DNA of 64,000 nt from Paludibacter sp963678465 (GCA_963678465.1 OY782858.1:1488001-1552000), one strand, 5' to 3'; numbered from the stretch's first letter, positions 16,579 through 24,960 are shown. Notes: generated by a model from the sequence alone, not told the origin. Translations and numbers: made by a program.

Positions 16579-18567
16579 TTATTTTGTTGTTCCTTTTTTC
16601 AACACCAACATTTCCTGGTTTTTATTTACTATCTGACCAAAGTACTCACGAATGTCCTTGTAGTCGGTTACCGGAAACAAAATCTGATTCAGATCGTAGC
16701 GGTAAGATAAAGTAATTGAGTTGCCATTCTGCTGCACCATATATACACATTTGCATTTATCATTCAGCACCATTTTAACCGATTTCGGCATTTCTACCAC
16801 CTGAAAGTTTTCGGGCAGCGTGATGTTGCAATTCACCAGATAAGAAGCAGGATAAGGAAACTCGACAGGGAGTTTGCGTTCAGGGTTCAAGAACTCATTC
16901 TCGGCCAAATGCATAAAAATCATTGGATTCAGGTAAATGAATTCGCCGCTGTTTTCATTTTCTTTTGTAAAAAACAGCTTTTCGTTCAGCATGATTGACA
17001 TTTTCTGATTGTCTTCCAGTTTGAAGCTATCCACAACAATATGATTTTCATTGGCCAACGATTCAACAAATTCGGCCGAATCTTTAGCAGCTTCAAATCT
17101 TTGCTTGTACTGATAAGCATCCTGATAAGTATAGGCAGTATTCATAAAGCCCGACAAATTACCATCGTCGTTCATTTTTACATTGATCTGTCTTATTCTT
17201 TGATTTTTTCCTATCGAAGTTAAATCCGCCCATTTTTCGGTACTTCCTTCATCAAGAATACGGGCCCTGTCCACCAAAAAATCGAGCGGTAGCATGTTTA
17301 GTCCTCCATGAATGGCCGAACCATCCATATAATGCACTTTTCCGTCGGAGGTTTGAGCAGCCACCACAAAGGTATTCAGCTGATCGAAGGATGGATAGGA
17401 ATAAGGCAATCTTCCCAGCGAACGACGGCTCAACAACACAGGATAGGCTTTTATTTTGGCGTCTCTGAGCATGCTTAAAAGTATCATATTGATCTGACCA
17501 TTGTCACCGGTTCTTAATTTCACCGCCTCCTTTGCTTTGTTGCCGTAAAAAGAGTATTTTTCGTTCCAGCTGATAAGTCCTTTTAAAAGCGCATAGATCT
17601 TTGTTATTTTTTCTTTTTCATCGGTCACCGATGCCAGTTCCTTTACCATAATTTCTTTGAAAGGATTCGACATTTTCATGTTGCTACCAAAGTCGGTTTC
17701 GTTTTTAATCAATGCTTCAAGTTCCTCCCATGTGCGTGAATAAGGTCTGTAGTATTCGCCCGGGAAATTAGTGGCTTTCAATTCGAACCTTACCCCCGAT
17801 AAGAAATCGTTCAAGCACCAAACATTTTTTTCATCCTTCAATGCCGGAACGTCTTTCGCTGTGAAGGTTATTTGTCTCGACGAACAATTTACTGTATTGT
17901 TCGTCCCACCTCCCGTCAGAACAAATTGCTGACCTATAGACGTTTCGGCCACATCTATCTTTTCGTAACCTTTTGTTTCGACAGTGTATACAAAATAGTC
18001 CGGAATTTTCACTTCGTACGAACTAAATACAACGGGTATATCGCCCTGAATGCCCCATGGATCGAGATTATAAACTAAATCACTTGTCTTGCTGAATTTT
18101 ATTTCTATAATACTACCCACCTTTACATTCGGTACCGAAAACTTTATTCGCTGGTATTTATCATTGATCACCTCATTGAAAATGTACTTCTTCTCCAATT
18201 TTGTTTTTACAGTTTTTCCATTCTCCACATTGTACGAAAAGGCTTCGAGTCCGGTAATCATCTCGCGCGACGATGACGATTTATAATAAAACGGAATGTT
18301 TACATTGGCTTCGTCGAGACCTGTGGTCTTGAGTATCTTTATCTTCTTCTTATAATCGGTACACACCTGAAATCTGTCATTCGAAACACTGTAATAGGTA
18401 TTCCCCATATCATAAATCACAACTGCCGATGCGGTTGTATCTTTATCATAAACACTCATATTAAGCTCATCGTTTGTTATTTTCCCATACTTAAAGCTGT
18501 ATTCCTGTGCCTGTACGGAGAGAAGAAAAAATGTAAAAAATGATAAAGCAAGGGTGATTCTTTTCAT
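16579..18567 (-). CDS. DUF3857 / transglutaminase-like paralogue lacking Cys and His
   Basis: A 662-residue exported protein. The ATG at 18567 (MKRITLALSFFTFFLLSVQAQ) gives a signal peptide; the longer frame to 18621 adds an unlikely N-terminus. The domain order matches the next gene. At the position of the catalytic GDCK the sequence is TGDNGQINMILLSMLRD, and NHV is replaced by FDQLNTFVV. Only the Asp in VHYMDGSAIH remains. It is therefore probably not an active transglutaminase or peptidase but may bind its substrate or partner. First gene of the two-gene operon. Confidence 0.85.
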   Translation of the reverse strand: MKRITLALSFFTFFLLSVQAQEYSFKYGKITNDELNMSVYDKDTTASAVVIYDMGNTYYSVSNDRFQVCTDYKKKIKILKTTGLDEANVNIPFYYKSSSSREMITGLEAFSYNVENGKTVKTKLEKKYIFNEVINDKYQRIKFSVPNVKVGSIIEIKFSKTSDLVYNLDPWGIQGDIPVVFSSYEVKIPDYFVYTVETKGYEKIDVAETSIGQQFVLTGGGTNNTVNCSSRQITFTAKDVPALKDEKNVWCLNDFLSGVRFELKATNFPGEYYRPYSRTWEELEALIKNETDFGSNMKMSNPFKEIMVKELASVTDEKEKITKIYALLKGLISWNEKYSFYGNKAKEAVKLRTGDNGQINMILLSMLRDAKIKAYPVLLSRRSLGRLPYSYPSFDQLNTFVVAAQTSDGKVHYMDGSAIHGGLNMLPLDFLVDRARILDEGSTEKWADLTSIGKNQRIRQINVKMNDDGNLSGFMNTAYTYQDAYQYKQRFEAAKDSAEFVESLANENHIVVDSFKLEDNQKMSIMLNEKLFFTKENENSGEFIYLNPMIFMHLAENEFLNPERKLPVEFPYPASYLVNCNITLPENFQVVEMPKSVKMVLNDKCKCVYMVQQNGNSITLSYRYDLNQILFPVTDYKDIREYFGQIVNKNQEMLVLKKGTTK

Positions 18568-18629
18568 GACTAAATTACTTTTAAATGTGTGTATAATTAT
18601 GAATAATGTAAGTGATTTCAATCAATTAA

Positions 18630-18637
18630 CAAAGTTA
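18630..18637 (-). promoter_or_regulatory. Candidate -7 element upstream of the DUF3857 pair
   Basis: Minus-strand TAACTTTG matches TAnnTTTG, about 63 bp before the ATG at 18567. A TTTTG lies upstream, but at only 13 bp, shorter than the usual 19-21 bp. Confidence 0.35.
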
Positions 18638-18751
18638 GAAATTATATTGACAAAATTTGTATTTTTATTAAAAAATATTTTATAAATTTTCTAATTTCAC
18701 TTATCCCACAACTAAAATATTAATCATCAACACTTTCACCTGAAACAAAAT

Positions 18752-18780
18752 AAGCCTGGAATTTTAAGAATTCCAAGCTT
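18752..18780 (-). terminator. Rho-independent terminator after the CMD-family gene
   Basis: AAGCCTGGAATT (18752-18763) pairs with AATTCCAAGCTT (18769-18780) with one mismatch and a 5-nt loop. On the minus strand the T-rich TTATTTTGTTTC follows. It separates the CMD gene from the DUF3857 operon. Confidence 0.65.
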
Positions 18781-18865
18781 ATAAAAATAACAATTTCGAA
18801 AAACAGCTAAGTACTTAAAAAACCTGCACCATGAAAGGTTTCGGCCAGAAAAGCCGGGAATTTAC

Positions 18866-19171
18866 TTATTCTGTTTTATCGTAAACTTCCAAAGCTGTAG
18901 GCAAACAACTTGCAACACCTTTAAGCCCGCACACCGTAAGTGTGATCAGTATGGTATCTCTGATTTCTTCTCGTGTTGCTCCCAGTTTTTTGGCCATTTG
19001 CACATGATAATAGATGGCTGTGGTGTCGCCCAACGTTGCTTTGATGCCTATATACACCAATTGTTTTGTTTTGGCATCTAAGCCTGTTGTGTCTTTTAAT
19101 GCGTCAATCAACCCATCAAATGCTTTTGCCACTTCAGGGGCTTCTTTTTGAAAAATGTCAAGCGGATTCAT
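18866..19171 (-). CDS. Carboxymuconolactone decarboxylase (CMD) family protein
   Basis: A 101-residue all-helical protein. The CMD fold is indicated by QLVYIGIKATLGDTTAIYYHVQMAKKLGATREEI followed by a hydrophobic helix. In the AhpD-type redox members a CxxC precedes the His of this helix, but here the corresponding stretch DTTAIYYH has no Cys. Thiol peroxidase activity is therefore unlikely, and the true substrate is unknown. It is predicted to be cytoplasmic. A single gene, with a terminator downstream. Confidence 0.8.
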   Translation of the reverse strand: MNPLDIFQKEAPEVAKAFDGLIDALKDTTGLDAKTKQLVYIGIKATLGDTTAIYYHVQMAKKLGATREEIRDTILITLTVCGLKGVASCLPTALEVYDKTE

Positions 19172-19243
19172 ATTGTTTATTGTTTTTGTTATTCTATTTT
19201 TTTGTCAGCGATAAAACCTTAGTCTTTATTATTTCCTTTTTTC

Positions 19244-19663
19244 TCAGAACCGATACCTGATCCCCCACGAACTTTGAAGCAAAGGTGAATAGTCGAAATC
19301 AAATGTAGGTTGCAGTTCGATATGCAATGAAAACTTATCATTCTTTTCGAAGGGTGTAAACTGAACGCCAACCGGAATAACAATCCCATTGTAATAATTG
19401 GCAACAACACCTGCACCTGCATAGATATTATATCTTTCGGCATTTACAAAATTGTAACAAAGCACTAACTCAGGAGTAAGATCCTCAAAAGAAGTATTGC
19501 TGTACACTCTTAATTCGGCCCTGACTCTTTCGGAAAAGTGATAGCTTAATCCAACCTTCGAAAAGCTTGAAGCATAATAGGCTACGCTCATTTGCGAAAA
19601 CACCTTATTACCCGCAACTGTAAATAGTCCGATCAGGACCATGATTTTAATGGTTTGTTTCAT
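19244..19663 (-). CDS. Small outer-membrane beta-barrel-like protein
   Basis: A 139-residue protein with a signal peptide (MKQTIKIMVLIGLFTVAGNKVFSQ). The mature part is a series of alternating amphipathic strands: VGLSYHFSERVRAELRVYS, ERYNIYAGAGVVANYY, FSLHIELQPTFDF. It ends SWGIRYRF, with the terminal aromatic residue typical of outer-membrane barrels. About eight strands fit the length. The ATG at 19663 was preferred to 19705 for the signal. The family is not recognised. Confidence 0.65.
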   Translation of the reverse strand: MKQTIKIMVLIGLFTVAGNKVFSQMSVAYYASSFSKVGLSYHFSERVRAELRVYSNTSFEDLTPELVLCYNFVNAERYNIYAGAGVVANYYNGIVIPVGVQFTPFEKNDKFSLHIELQPTFDFDYSPLLQSSWGIRYRF

Positions 19664-19680
19664 AATTTTAAATTTTAAAA

Positions 19681-19739
19681 CAAAGAGCGGAGAACACAAA
19701 GACATTACTGATCATGCCTTTGTATGTCCGTTCTCTTTG
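19681..19739. other. Imperfect long inverted repeat upstream of the barrel gene
   Basis: CAAAGAG (19681-19687) pairs with CTCTTTG (19733-19739), and inside it CAAAG (19697-19701) pairs with CTTTG (19718-19722). It would fold in the 5' leader of the barrel gene's transcript. The role is unknown: upstream terminator or leader structure. Confidence 0.4.
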
Positions 19740-19860
19740 ATCCTATTAGTTTCAGTATTCTTTATGTTTTATTTATTTTAAAAGCTGTACAAAATAAATT
19801 CGTAATTGAAAGTCAGCATTAAAACAACTTATAAAAATTTTATTTTCCCATGTTACAGCT

Positions 19861-20277
19861 TCACAAAACTTTGCTCAGACATTGCACCGGACCATCAACA
19901 TACGAATTATTAATTTCTAAATGCGTATCGGAGAAGCGACAACTATTTCTTGACTGGTTAATTATCAAAACAGTTCCATCTTCCGATAACTGATACGATC
20001 GTTCTACTGAATCAGGGTCACCTTCATTTGTTATTATCAGGATGCCATTTGCCCTGAAATCATAAATTGTGTTTTGTAATGAATAATCAGTTACCACAGC
20101 AACAGGATACAAAAACAAACTTTTTTCGAGTTTCCATCGCCCGATTAAATTTTCTGCACCTGTTAATTGATTTTTTTCACAAGGGCATTCATATTTAAGC
20201 TCACTGACCGGATCTTTTGTATCGGAACAGGAACAACAAACTATAAAGAAAAACGCATAGAAGAATATTTTATTCAT
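19861..20277 (-). CDS. Small lipocalin-like lipoprotein
   Basis: A 138-residue lipoprotein with signal MNKIFFYAFFFIVCCSC (lipid Cys at 17). After a Cys-containing linker (YECPCEK), the text LIGRWKLEKSLFL, YDFRANGILIITNEG and YQLSEDGTVLIIN follows the lipocalin-like pattern of many Bacteroidetes lipoproteins: an initial G-x-W, then paired strands. The ligand is unknown. It is predicted to be anchored in the envelope. One of a row of small same-strand lipoprotein genes. Confidence 0.65.
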   Translation of the reverse strand: MNKIFFYAFFFIVCCSCSDTKDPVSELKYECPCEKNQLTGAENLIGRWKLEKSLFLYPVAVVTDYSLQNTIYDFRANGILIITNEGDPDSVERSYQLSEDGTVLIINQSRNSCRFSDTHLEINNSYVDGPVQCLSKVL

Positions 20278-20330
20278 AAAAAGATATTTTTTAAAAAGTT
20301 ATTCATCACACTAACGTACTTTGATTTTTA

Positions 20331-21326
20331 TCACTCATTTATATATATACCATTCCCTGTTCCAATCCACATCTTACCGTCGTTCGATTGTTCGATGGCA
20401 AAAACACCATTCTCTTTAAATTTCGAACCTTCAACCGTCCATTTTTTTCCATTAAAAACAGCATATCCTCCAGCCATTCCACACCAGATATTATCATTCT
20501 TATCAACTGTCAGGAATTTCACATTTTTACTCTTATCAAACTCTGGACTTTCGGATGTTTTTCCATCAAATATAAAAACCTGAGCACCATCATTGTACAA
20601 AGTACTCGACAATGAATAATCGATAGCACCACACAACCTGTTCTTACTATCCAATTGAATATTTCCAAAATAATAGGGTTTAAATCCTAATGCAGCGCTT
20701 GTGTAGATGGTCCATTGACCATTCGCAATTTTTGCTAAATATGAATCGTTCACTACCTCATTCAGCGCTAACCAGACATTATCATTCTTGTCGATGGCAA
20801 TGCTTTGCACGAAGTGAACAGGCAAATCAGAATTGTCAGGTGTATAAACTGTCCAATCTGTACCATTGTATTTCACAAGTCCTCCCTGCCTGAACCTGCA
20901 CGACGAAAACCAGACATTATCTTTTGAATCTATCTCCACAGAAGTCACAAAATCTTCCGGCATTGGGGTATTCGAAGCGTTATAACGTGTGAAATTGGTT
21001 CCATCATATTTTATCAACCCTTCACAAGCTATCCAAACATTGTTTTTACTGTCGATAGCCAAATCATAAATCACTGAAGTATCCGCTATCATCGAGTTGG
21101 TCGAATTATAAACAGTTACCCCCTGTGCATTGTATTTTATAAGTCCTTGCTTAAAAGTACCTATCCACGCATTTCCCTGCTTATCGAATGCAATAGACTG
21201 AATAAAATATCCATCAAGAATCTTTGTATTAAATTCAGTGTTTATAACTCCGGGAGAAAGCTCATTCGATTTTTCACACGACATCAACAAAATACAAATA
21301 GCGAATAAAAATGTCAATTTTTTCAT
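20331..21326 (-). CDS. Lipoprotein with two-component-regulator-type beta-propeller repeats
   Basis: A 331-residue lipoprotein with signal MKKLTFLFAICILLMSC (Cys17). At least six blade-like repeats of the type IAIDKNDNVWLA...G..KYNG..WT.Y follow, for example IAFDKQGNAWIGTF, LAIDSKNNVWIAC, VEIDSKDNVWFSS and LTVDKNDNIWCGM. These match the periplasmic propeller repeats of hybrid two-component sensors, but no kinase or regulator domain follows. It may be a sensor fragment or a separate binding protein at the cell surface. Its 5' end and upstream DNA are partly duplicated near 22.2 kb. Confidence 0.75.
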   Translation of the reverse strand: MKKLTFLFAICILLMSCEKSNELSPGVINTEFNTKILDGYFIQSIAFDKQGNAWIGTFKQGLIKYNAQGVTVYNSTNSMIADTSVIYDLAIDSKNNVWIACEGLIKYDGTNFTRYNASNTPMPEDFVTSVEIDSKDNVWFSSCRFRQGGLVKYNGTDWTVYTPDNSDLPVHFVQSIAIDKNDNVWLALNEVVNDSYLAKIANGQWTIYTSAALGFKPYYFGNIQLDSKNRLCGAIDYSLSSTLYNDGAQVFIFDGKTSESPEFDKSKNVKFLTVDKNDNIWCGMAGGYAVFNGKKWTVEGSKFKENGVFAIEQSNDGKMWIGTGNGIYINE

Positions 21327-21356
21327 ATGTATATAATTTATATATCTGCCCCCTAA

Positions 21357-21370
21357 CCCCCTAAAGGGGG
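21357..21370. repeat. CCCCCTAAAGGGGG hairpin
   Basis: A perfect 5-bp G/C stem with a TAAA loop, about 30 bp upstream of the propeller lipoprotein start. It lies inside the 129-bp segment that distinguishes this leader from its copy at 22.2 kb. The rest of the 21327-21694 spacer holds the duplicated segment at 21451-21525 and no gene. Confidence 0.55.
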
Positions 21371-21450
21371 AATAATACAGGTACTTTGAGTTTTAATATT
21401 TTATAATCATCTCCTTGTGTGTCCTGATTTTTAATCTCGGTCATGGGGAG

Positions 21451-21525
21451 TTCATCTGTATACTTTTTTTTAGTTAGATGAATTCACTCTGTTAAATGCT
21501 ACATTGTATTACGCATACTACTAAT
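21451..21525. repeat. Duplicated upstream segment, copy 1
   Basis: About 75 bp starting TTCATCTGTATACTTTTTTT match 22234-22308 (TTCATATGTATACTTTTTTT) with scattered differences; both then read AGTTAGATGA...GTTAAATG...CATTGTAT. In copy 2 the segment directly abuts the start of the orphan leader. Here it lies 129 bp away from the matching position at the start of the propeller gene. Confidence 0.6.
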
Positions 21526-21626
21526 TGAAATTATCTGCATCTACCAATATTTATCAGAATTACAAATATTGTATTTAAAAACTTTCCCGATTTAATATTT
21601 CAGACAAATCACACACTTCGTTGTTT

Positions 21627-21646
21627 GTCCCCATTTTAAAGGGGAC
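21627..21646 (-). terminator. GTCCCC/GGGGAC hairpin after the 21.7-kb lipoprotein gene
   Basis: A 6-bp perfect stem with an 8-nt AT loop, 49 bp after the stop codon of the lipoprotein gene on the minus strand. No strong T tract follows. Confidence 0.45.
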
Positions 21647-21694
21647 GAGCGTAACGGAGGCGTTTCTTTGGCAATTTATCCAACTTGTATAAAG

Positions 21695-22135
21695 TTATTC
21701 CACAATTTTCTTTTCATAAATAAGCCCGACAAAATGATGTGTGTTATAGAACTCTTCACATTCAGAGCAAGGGACAGGAGACACCGATTGAACATTCGAT
21801 TTGTCCTGGGAAACATTTTTAACTCCATGATAATCACCTCCAAATAGCATTTCTCCGTCGCAATTATAAACTCTCGTAAAAATTTGATCCTCTATAACAA
21901 TGTTGAAGGTATCGTCAGTATTGGCTTGATATAGTTTTACGCTAAATACCGCATAAGCTGAAAAATCTTTTATTACTGTAGTAAGCCATTCCAGATTTTT
22001 TGTTGGATTACTTACACCACAACAGGCAATTACCCGATTTTCATACATCTCAAACTTTGGCTGTTTATCACAACTTGTTCCAACAAGCAGAAGCATAACC
22101 AAAGCCAAATAAATCGGAAAGATTGTTTTTCTCAT
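21695..22135 (-). CDS. Small lipoprotein of unknown function
   Basis: A 146-residue protein with signal peptide II (LLLVGTSC, Cys22). The mature part contains a CC pair (VIACCGV), a mixed alpha/beta centre (FSAYAVFSVKLYQANTDDTFNIVIEDQ) and a SPVPCSECEEF motif with two further cysteines. The paired cysteines could form disulfides in the envelope. I do not recognise the family. It belongs to the row of small lipoprotein genes between 19 and 26 kb. Confidence 0.6.
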   Translation of the reverse strand: MRKTIFPIYLALVMLLLVGTSCDKQPKFEMYENRVIACCGVSNPTKNLEWLTTVIKDFSAYAVFSVKLYQANTDDTFNIVIEDQIFTRVYNCDGEMLFGGDYHGVKNVSQDKSNVQSVSPVPCSECEEFYNTHHFVGLIYEKKIVE

Positions 22136-22161
22136 AATAAATTCCCTGTATATCTATTATA

Positions 22162-22239
22162 TTAAAATATCCTTTTTACGCATGAACCAAACGACATCAA
22201 CAAAATAGAAGTAGTGAAAATAAATGTCATTTTTTTCAT
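22162..22239 (-). pseudogene. Orphan 25-residue lipoprotein leader, remnant of a duplicated gene
   Basis: The frame encodes MKKMTFIFTTSILLMSFGSC plus five residues and then stops. It parallels the leader of the propeller lipoprotein (MKKLTFLFAICILLMSC) at both protein and DNA level, and the upstream DNA is also shared (22234-22308 with 21451-21525). I interpret it as the surviving 5' end of a lost paralogue. A functional micro-lipoprotein or leader peptide cannot be excluded. No other gene lies in the 22136-22438 spacer. Confidence 0.55.
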
Positions 22240-22308
22240 ATGTATACTTTTTTTTAGTTAGATGACTTTACTGCGTTAAATGTTGCATTGTATCGCGGCA
22301 TAATTTTA
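22234..22308. repeat. Duplicated upstream segment, copy 2
   Basis: The counterpart of 21451-21525. It carries the same TTAGTTAGATGA, GTTAAATG and CATTGTAT blocks in the same order, immediately upstream of the orphan leader. Confidence 0.6.
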
Positions 22309-22438
22309 ATTGAGCTTCCATACATTGCCTACATGCATTATAACTGTGCTAACTATTTTGAACTTACAATGTGTCTGTGTTTATTCTTTGAGTATTTACA
22401 ATTAAAAAAACAATCAGCATGGAAAATTTGAAAAAAAA

Positions 22439-22975
22439 CTACATCCACAAATAATCCGTTCCACTTAACGGCAATACACTTACATTTCCTTTTTTTCCAT
22501 AATCATTCCACCAATCCAGGTACTTTTGTCTGACAATTAATATCTCTTTTCCGTTAAGTACTCTGTTTTGAGAATCAGATGCTTGTCTCAGCAAGGGTGT
22601 CAAAGAAGGAAAATGTCCATTGATAATCGTTTCGACACTCCATAGCAGATATTCCCCAAGCATTATAGCACCCTTACCATTTTTATCTGCCCGGCAAGGA
22701 GGTATCGATGATATTGGATTAACAGGAAAATGATCACACGGAATTATCAATGTTGTATCCTTTGCATATTCAAGCAATAAGGGGATATCTTTTAGTTTAA
22801 ACTCCGGAAATAGAGTCCAAAGATTTTCGCCATCTTCACCTTTATAATACTGATTGTACGAACCGTCTTTCAGTTGCGTTACAAATTGTCTTACGTCCGG
22901 GTTTTCTATATCAAAATTACCTGAACACCCGAAACACGTAATAACTATCAAAATCATTAAACCTATCTGTTTCAT
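22439..22975 (-). CDS. Lipoprotein of unknown function
   Basis: A 178-residue protein with signal peptide MKQIGLMILIVITCFGC (Cys17). The mature part looks alpha-helical with conserved-looking blocks: DVRQFVTQLKDGSYNQY, FPEFKLKDIPLLLEYAKDTTLI, PPCRADKNGKGAIMLGEYLLW and KYLDWWNDYG. Similar small proteins occur in Bacteroidetes, but I cannot name the domain with confidence. It is probably envelope-anchored. No promoter match was found upstream, and a 1-kb repeat region precedes it. Confidence 0.6.
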   Translation of the reverse strand: MKQIGLMILIVITCFGCSGNFDIENPDVRQFVTQLKDGSYNQYYKGEDGENLWTLFPEFKLKDIPLLLEYAKDTTLIIPCDHFPVNPISSIPPCRADKNGKGAIMLGEYLLWSVETIINGHFPSLTPLLRQASDSQNRVLNGKEILIVRQKYLDWWNDYGKKGNVSVLPLSGTDYLWM

Positions 22976-23229
22976 AAATAAATAGAATTAAATAATTAAA
23001 CTTACTGTTATATTATGTTGGCTATATTTACACTTCCGGACAGATAAATAAACGAATCTACATTGTTCTAATCCTTAGTAAATCGAAAATTGTCTGAATT
23101 ACAATCACCTTGCAAATTTACATAATTCACTTAATAAATCAAGTATTTTGCAAACTATTTACAAATATTCATAACCACCCGGTGGAAAACTAATTCAGGA
23201 CAGAATCCAAAGCCTCTTAAATCAGGTTT

Positions 23230-23640
23230 CATATACATTAAACTGAATTTAATTGTTGTGATTTTCGGTTTCACGATCATTAAATTGATTTTCATATACA
23301 TTAAATTGAATTTAATGGTTGTTATGCTTCGTTTCACGATCATTAAATCGATTTTCATATACATTAAATTGAATTTAATTGTTGTGATTTTCGGTTTCAC
23401 GATCATTAAATTGATTTTCATATACATTAAACTGATTTTAATTGTTGTGATTTTCGGTTTCACGATCATTAAATCGATTTTCATATACATTAAATTGAAT
23501 TTAATTGTTGTGATTTTCGGTTTCACGATCATTAAATTGATTTTCATATACATTAAATTGAATTTAATGGTTGTTATGCTTCATTTCACGATCATTAAAT
23601 CGATTTTCATATACATTAAATTGAATTTCACATAAAGGAA
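23230..23640. repeat. 63-bp tandem array made of three 21-bp sub-units
   Basis: About 6.5 copies of a 63-bp unit composed of GTGATTTTCGGTTTCACGAT(C), ATTAAATTGATTTTCATATA(C) and ATTAAATTGAATTTAATTGT(T). A variant of the first sub-unit (TTATGCTTCGTTTCACGAT(C)) appears every third to fourth copy. Degenerate copies continue to about 23815. Because 63 is a multiple of three, both strands stay open with a 21-residue period. I treat this as a repeat, not a gene. Confidence 0.85.
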
Positions 23641-23824
23641 AAGGAAAATCACATAAATGAAAACACATTTAATGGTTGTGATTTTTCGTATCACGATCGT
23701 GAAAAATGGTTTCATTTTCATTGAAGTGTGGGTCATGGCTGCCAAAAGACAAATCAGATGAATGAAGCGGAATTTAATTGTCGTGAAACTCCTTTTCCTT
23801 ATCATGAAATTTGCTTTGTAATAC

Positions 23825-23898
23825 AGTGATTAGTGATTAGTGATTAGTGATTAGTGATTAGTGATTAGTGATTAGTGATTAGTGATTAGTGATTAGTG
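23825..23898. repeat. Heptamer tandem repeat (AGTGATT)10
   Basis: Ten perfect head-to-tail copies of AGTGATT (23825-23894) plus a partial copy. The surrounding spacer from 22976 to 23976 holds only this, the 63-bp array and the octamers at 23918-23975. No gene is seen there. Confidence 0.9.
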
Positions 23899-23917
23899 TG
23901 TTATGAATCGTCAATTT

Positions 23918-23975
23918 TCAAATCTCAAATCTTCAAATTGTCAAATTATCAAATTGTCAAATTGTCAAATTGTCA
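23918..23975. repeat. CAAATTGT-type octamer repeats
   Basis: Successive copies of CAAATCTT and CAAATTGT/CAAATTAT run up to the stop codon of the following minus-strand gene. Confidence 0.75.
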
Positions 23976-23976
23976 A

Positions 23977-24729
23977 TTATTTTATCCGGTACACAAATCC
24001 CACTGCATATTCCTCTCCTATTCCGAATGCACTTTCTGTAAATAACAAATAGGCCATATATCGTTTGTAGGCATAGTGAACGTTTGCCGAGAAAGTAAGA
24101 AACGCAGGTTCGTCTCCAATAAAATAAGTCATACCCGTTGAGCCGTCAAAGCCAAAACTACTATTCTTATATTTGAATTCATATCCAGATGTAAAACTGA
24201 CATTATAAGCAAACTGACTGGCTGTTACACCCGAGATAAGATGTTGTTCGGCAGCAATTCTACGGAATCGTGCAAAATCACCATTCTCGTAGTAGAACGA
24301 TCCTTTAATTCCAATTGGTCTTAAGTCGACACTTTTTAGTGGAATATTTAAACAGAATTCACTTGATAAACCTCCTCCGTAATACTTTTTGTTGCCTTTG
24401 AAGCTTTCTACTTCTGCAACTTTGTAAGTACCCAAATATCCAAAAGCGCCGTAAGAGACATTATAGTATTTGAAAGTATGCGTTTGCGACCAGTTCAATT
24501 GACCAAAGGAATTCACTTCATTTTTGTGATGGTATGCACTATCAACAGTATGGGTGTATTTGCCACCAATATATGTCGACACTTTTGCACTGTCGGCATA
24601 AACAGGTTTAATAAATACAATTGGGTCAACACCACTGTTTCCTAAAGCATAATATGGAGTACAGCTATGGATTGAAAATAAAAGAAAACATACAAGTCCG
24701 ATTTCAAAAGCTCGTTGAATTAATTTCAT
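23977..24729 (-). CDS. Lipoprotein with beta-barrel-like sequence
   Basis: A 250-residue protein with a lipoprotein signal (LFSIHSC, Cys23). The mature part begins TPYYALGNSGVDPIVF. It then runs as repeated amphipathic strands rich in Tyr/Phe/Gly (YYNVSYGAFGYLGTYKV, KYYGGGLSSEFCLNIPL, FAYNVSFTSGYEFKYK, FLTFSANVHYAYKRYMAYLLF) and ends VGFVYRIK. This fits an outer-membrane-associated beta structure. The family is not recognised. The combination of a lipid anchor and a barrel-like body is unusual but known in Bacteroidetes. Confidence 0.6.
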   Translation of the reverse strand: MKLIQRAFEIGLVCFLLFSIHSCTPYYALGNSGVDPIVFIKPVYADSAKVSTYIGGKYTHTVDSAYHHKNEVNSFGQLNWSQTHTFKYYNVSYGAFGYLGTYKVAEVESFKGNKKYYGGGLSSEFCLNIPLKSVDLRPIGIKGSFYYENGDFARFRRIAAEQHLISGVTASQFAYNVSFTSGYEFKYKNSSFGFDGSTGMTYFIGDEPAFLTFSANVHYAYKRYMAYLLFTESAFGIGEEYAVGFVYRIK

Positions 24730-24757
24730 GTGTTATTTTTTAAAATGAGGCATAGAA

Positions 24758-24960
24758 GCGTGGAATTGTTGAATTGTTGAATTGTTGAAGCGTGGAATCG
24801 TGGAATCGTTGAATTTTTCATTTTTCAGCCCGAAACTCTATCAACTCCTTAATTGTCAATTATCAATTTTAATTATCAATTATCAACTCACCAACTCCTC
24901 AATCCCGAAAGCTTTCGGGACAAATCTTTCAAATCTTCAAATCTTCAATTTTCAATTTTC
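24758..24960. repeat. Composite octamer repeat block with TCCCGAAAGCTTTCGGGA palindrome
   Basis: In order: TTGAATTG/GTGGAATC octamers (24758-24815), TCAATTATCAATT heptamers (24855-24890), the 18-bp perfect palindrome at 24903-24920, and CAAATCTT/CAATTTT repeats to 24967. Closely similar blocks occur at 27340-27556 and 30000-30165. Confidence 0.8.

Noticed and set aside
23155..23635. Open frames on both strands in the 63-bp array
   Set aside because: Openness follows from a repeat length divisible by three and no stop in the unit; no start context supports translation.
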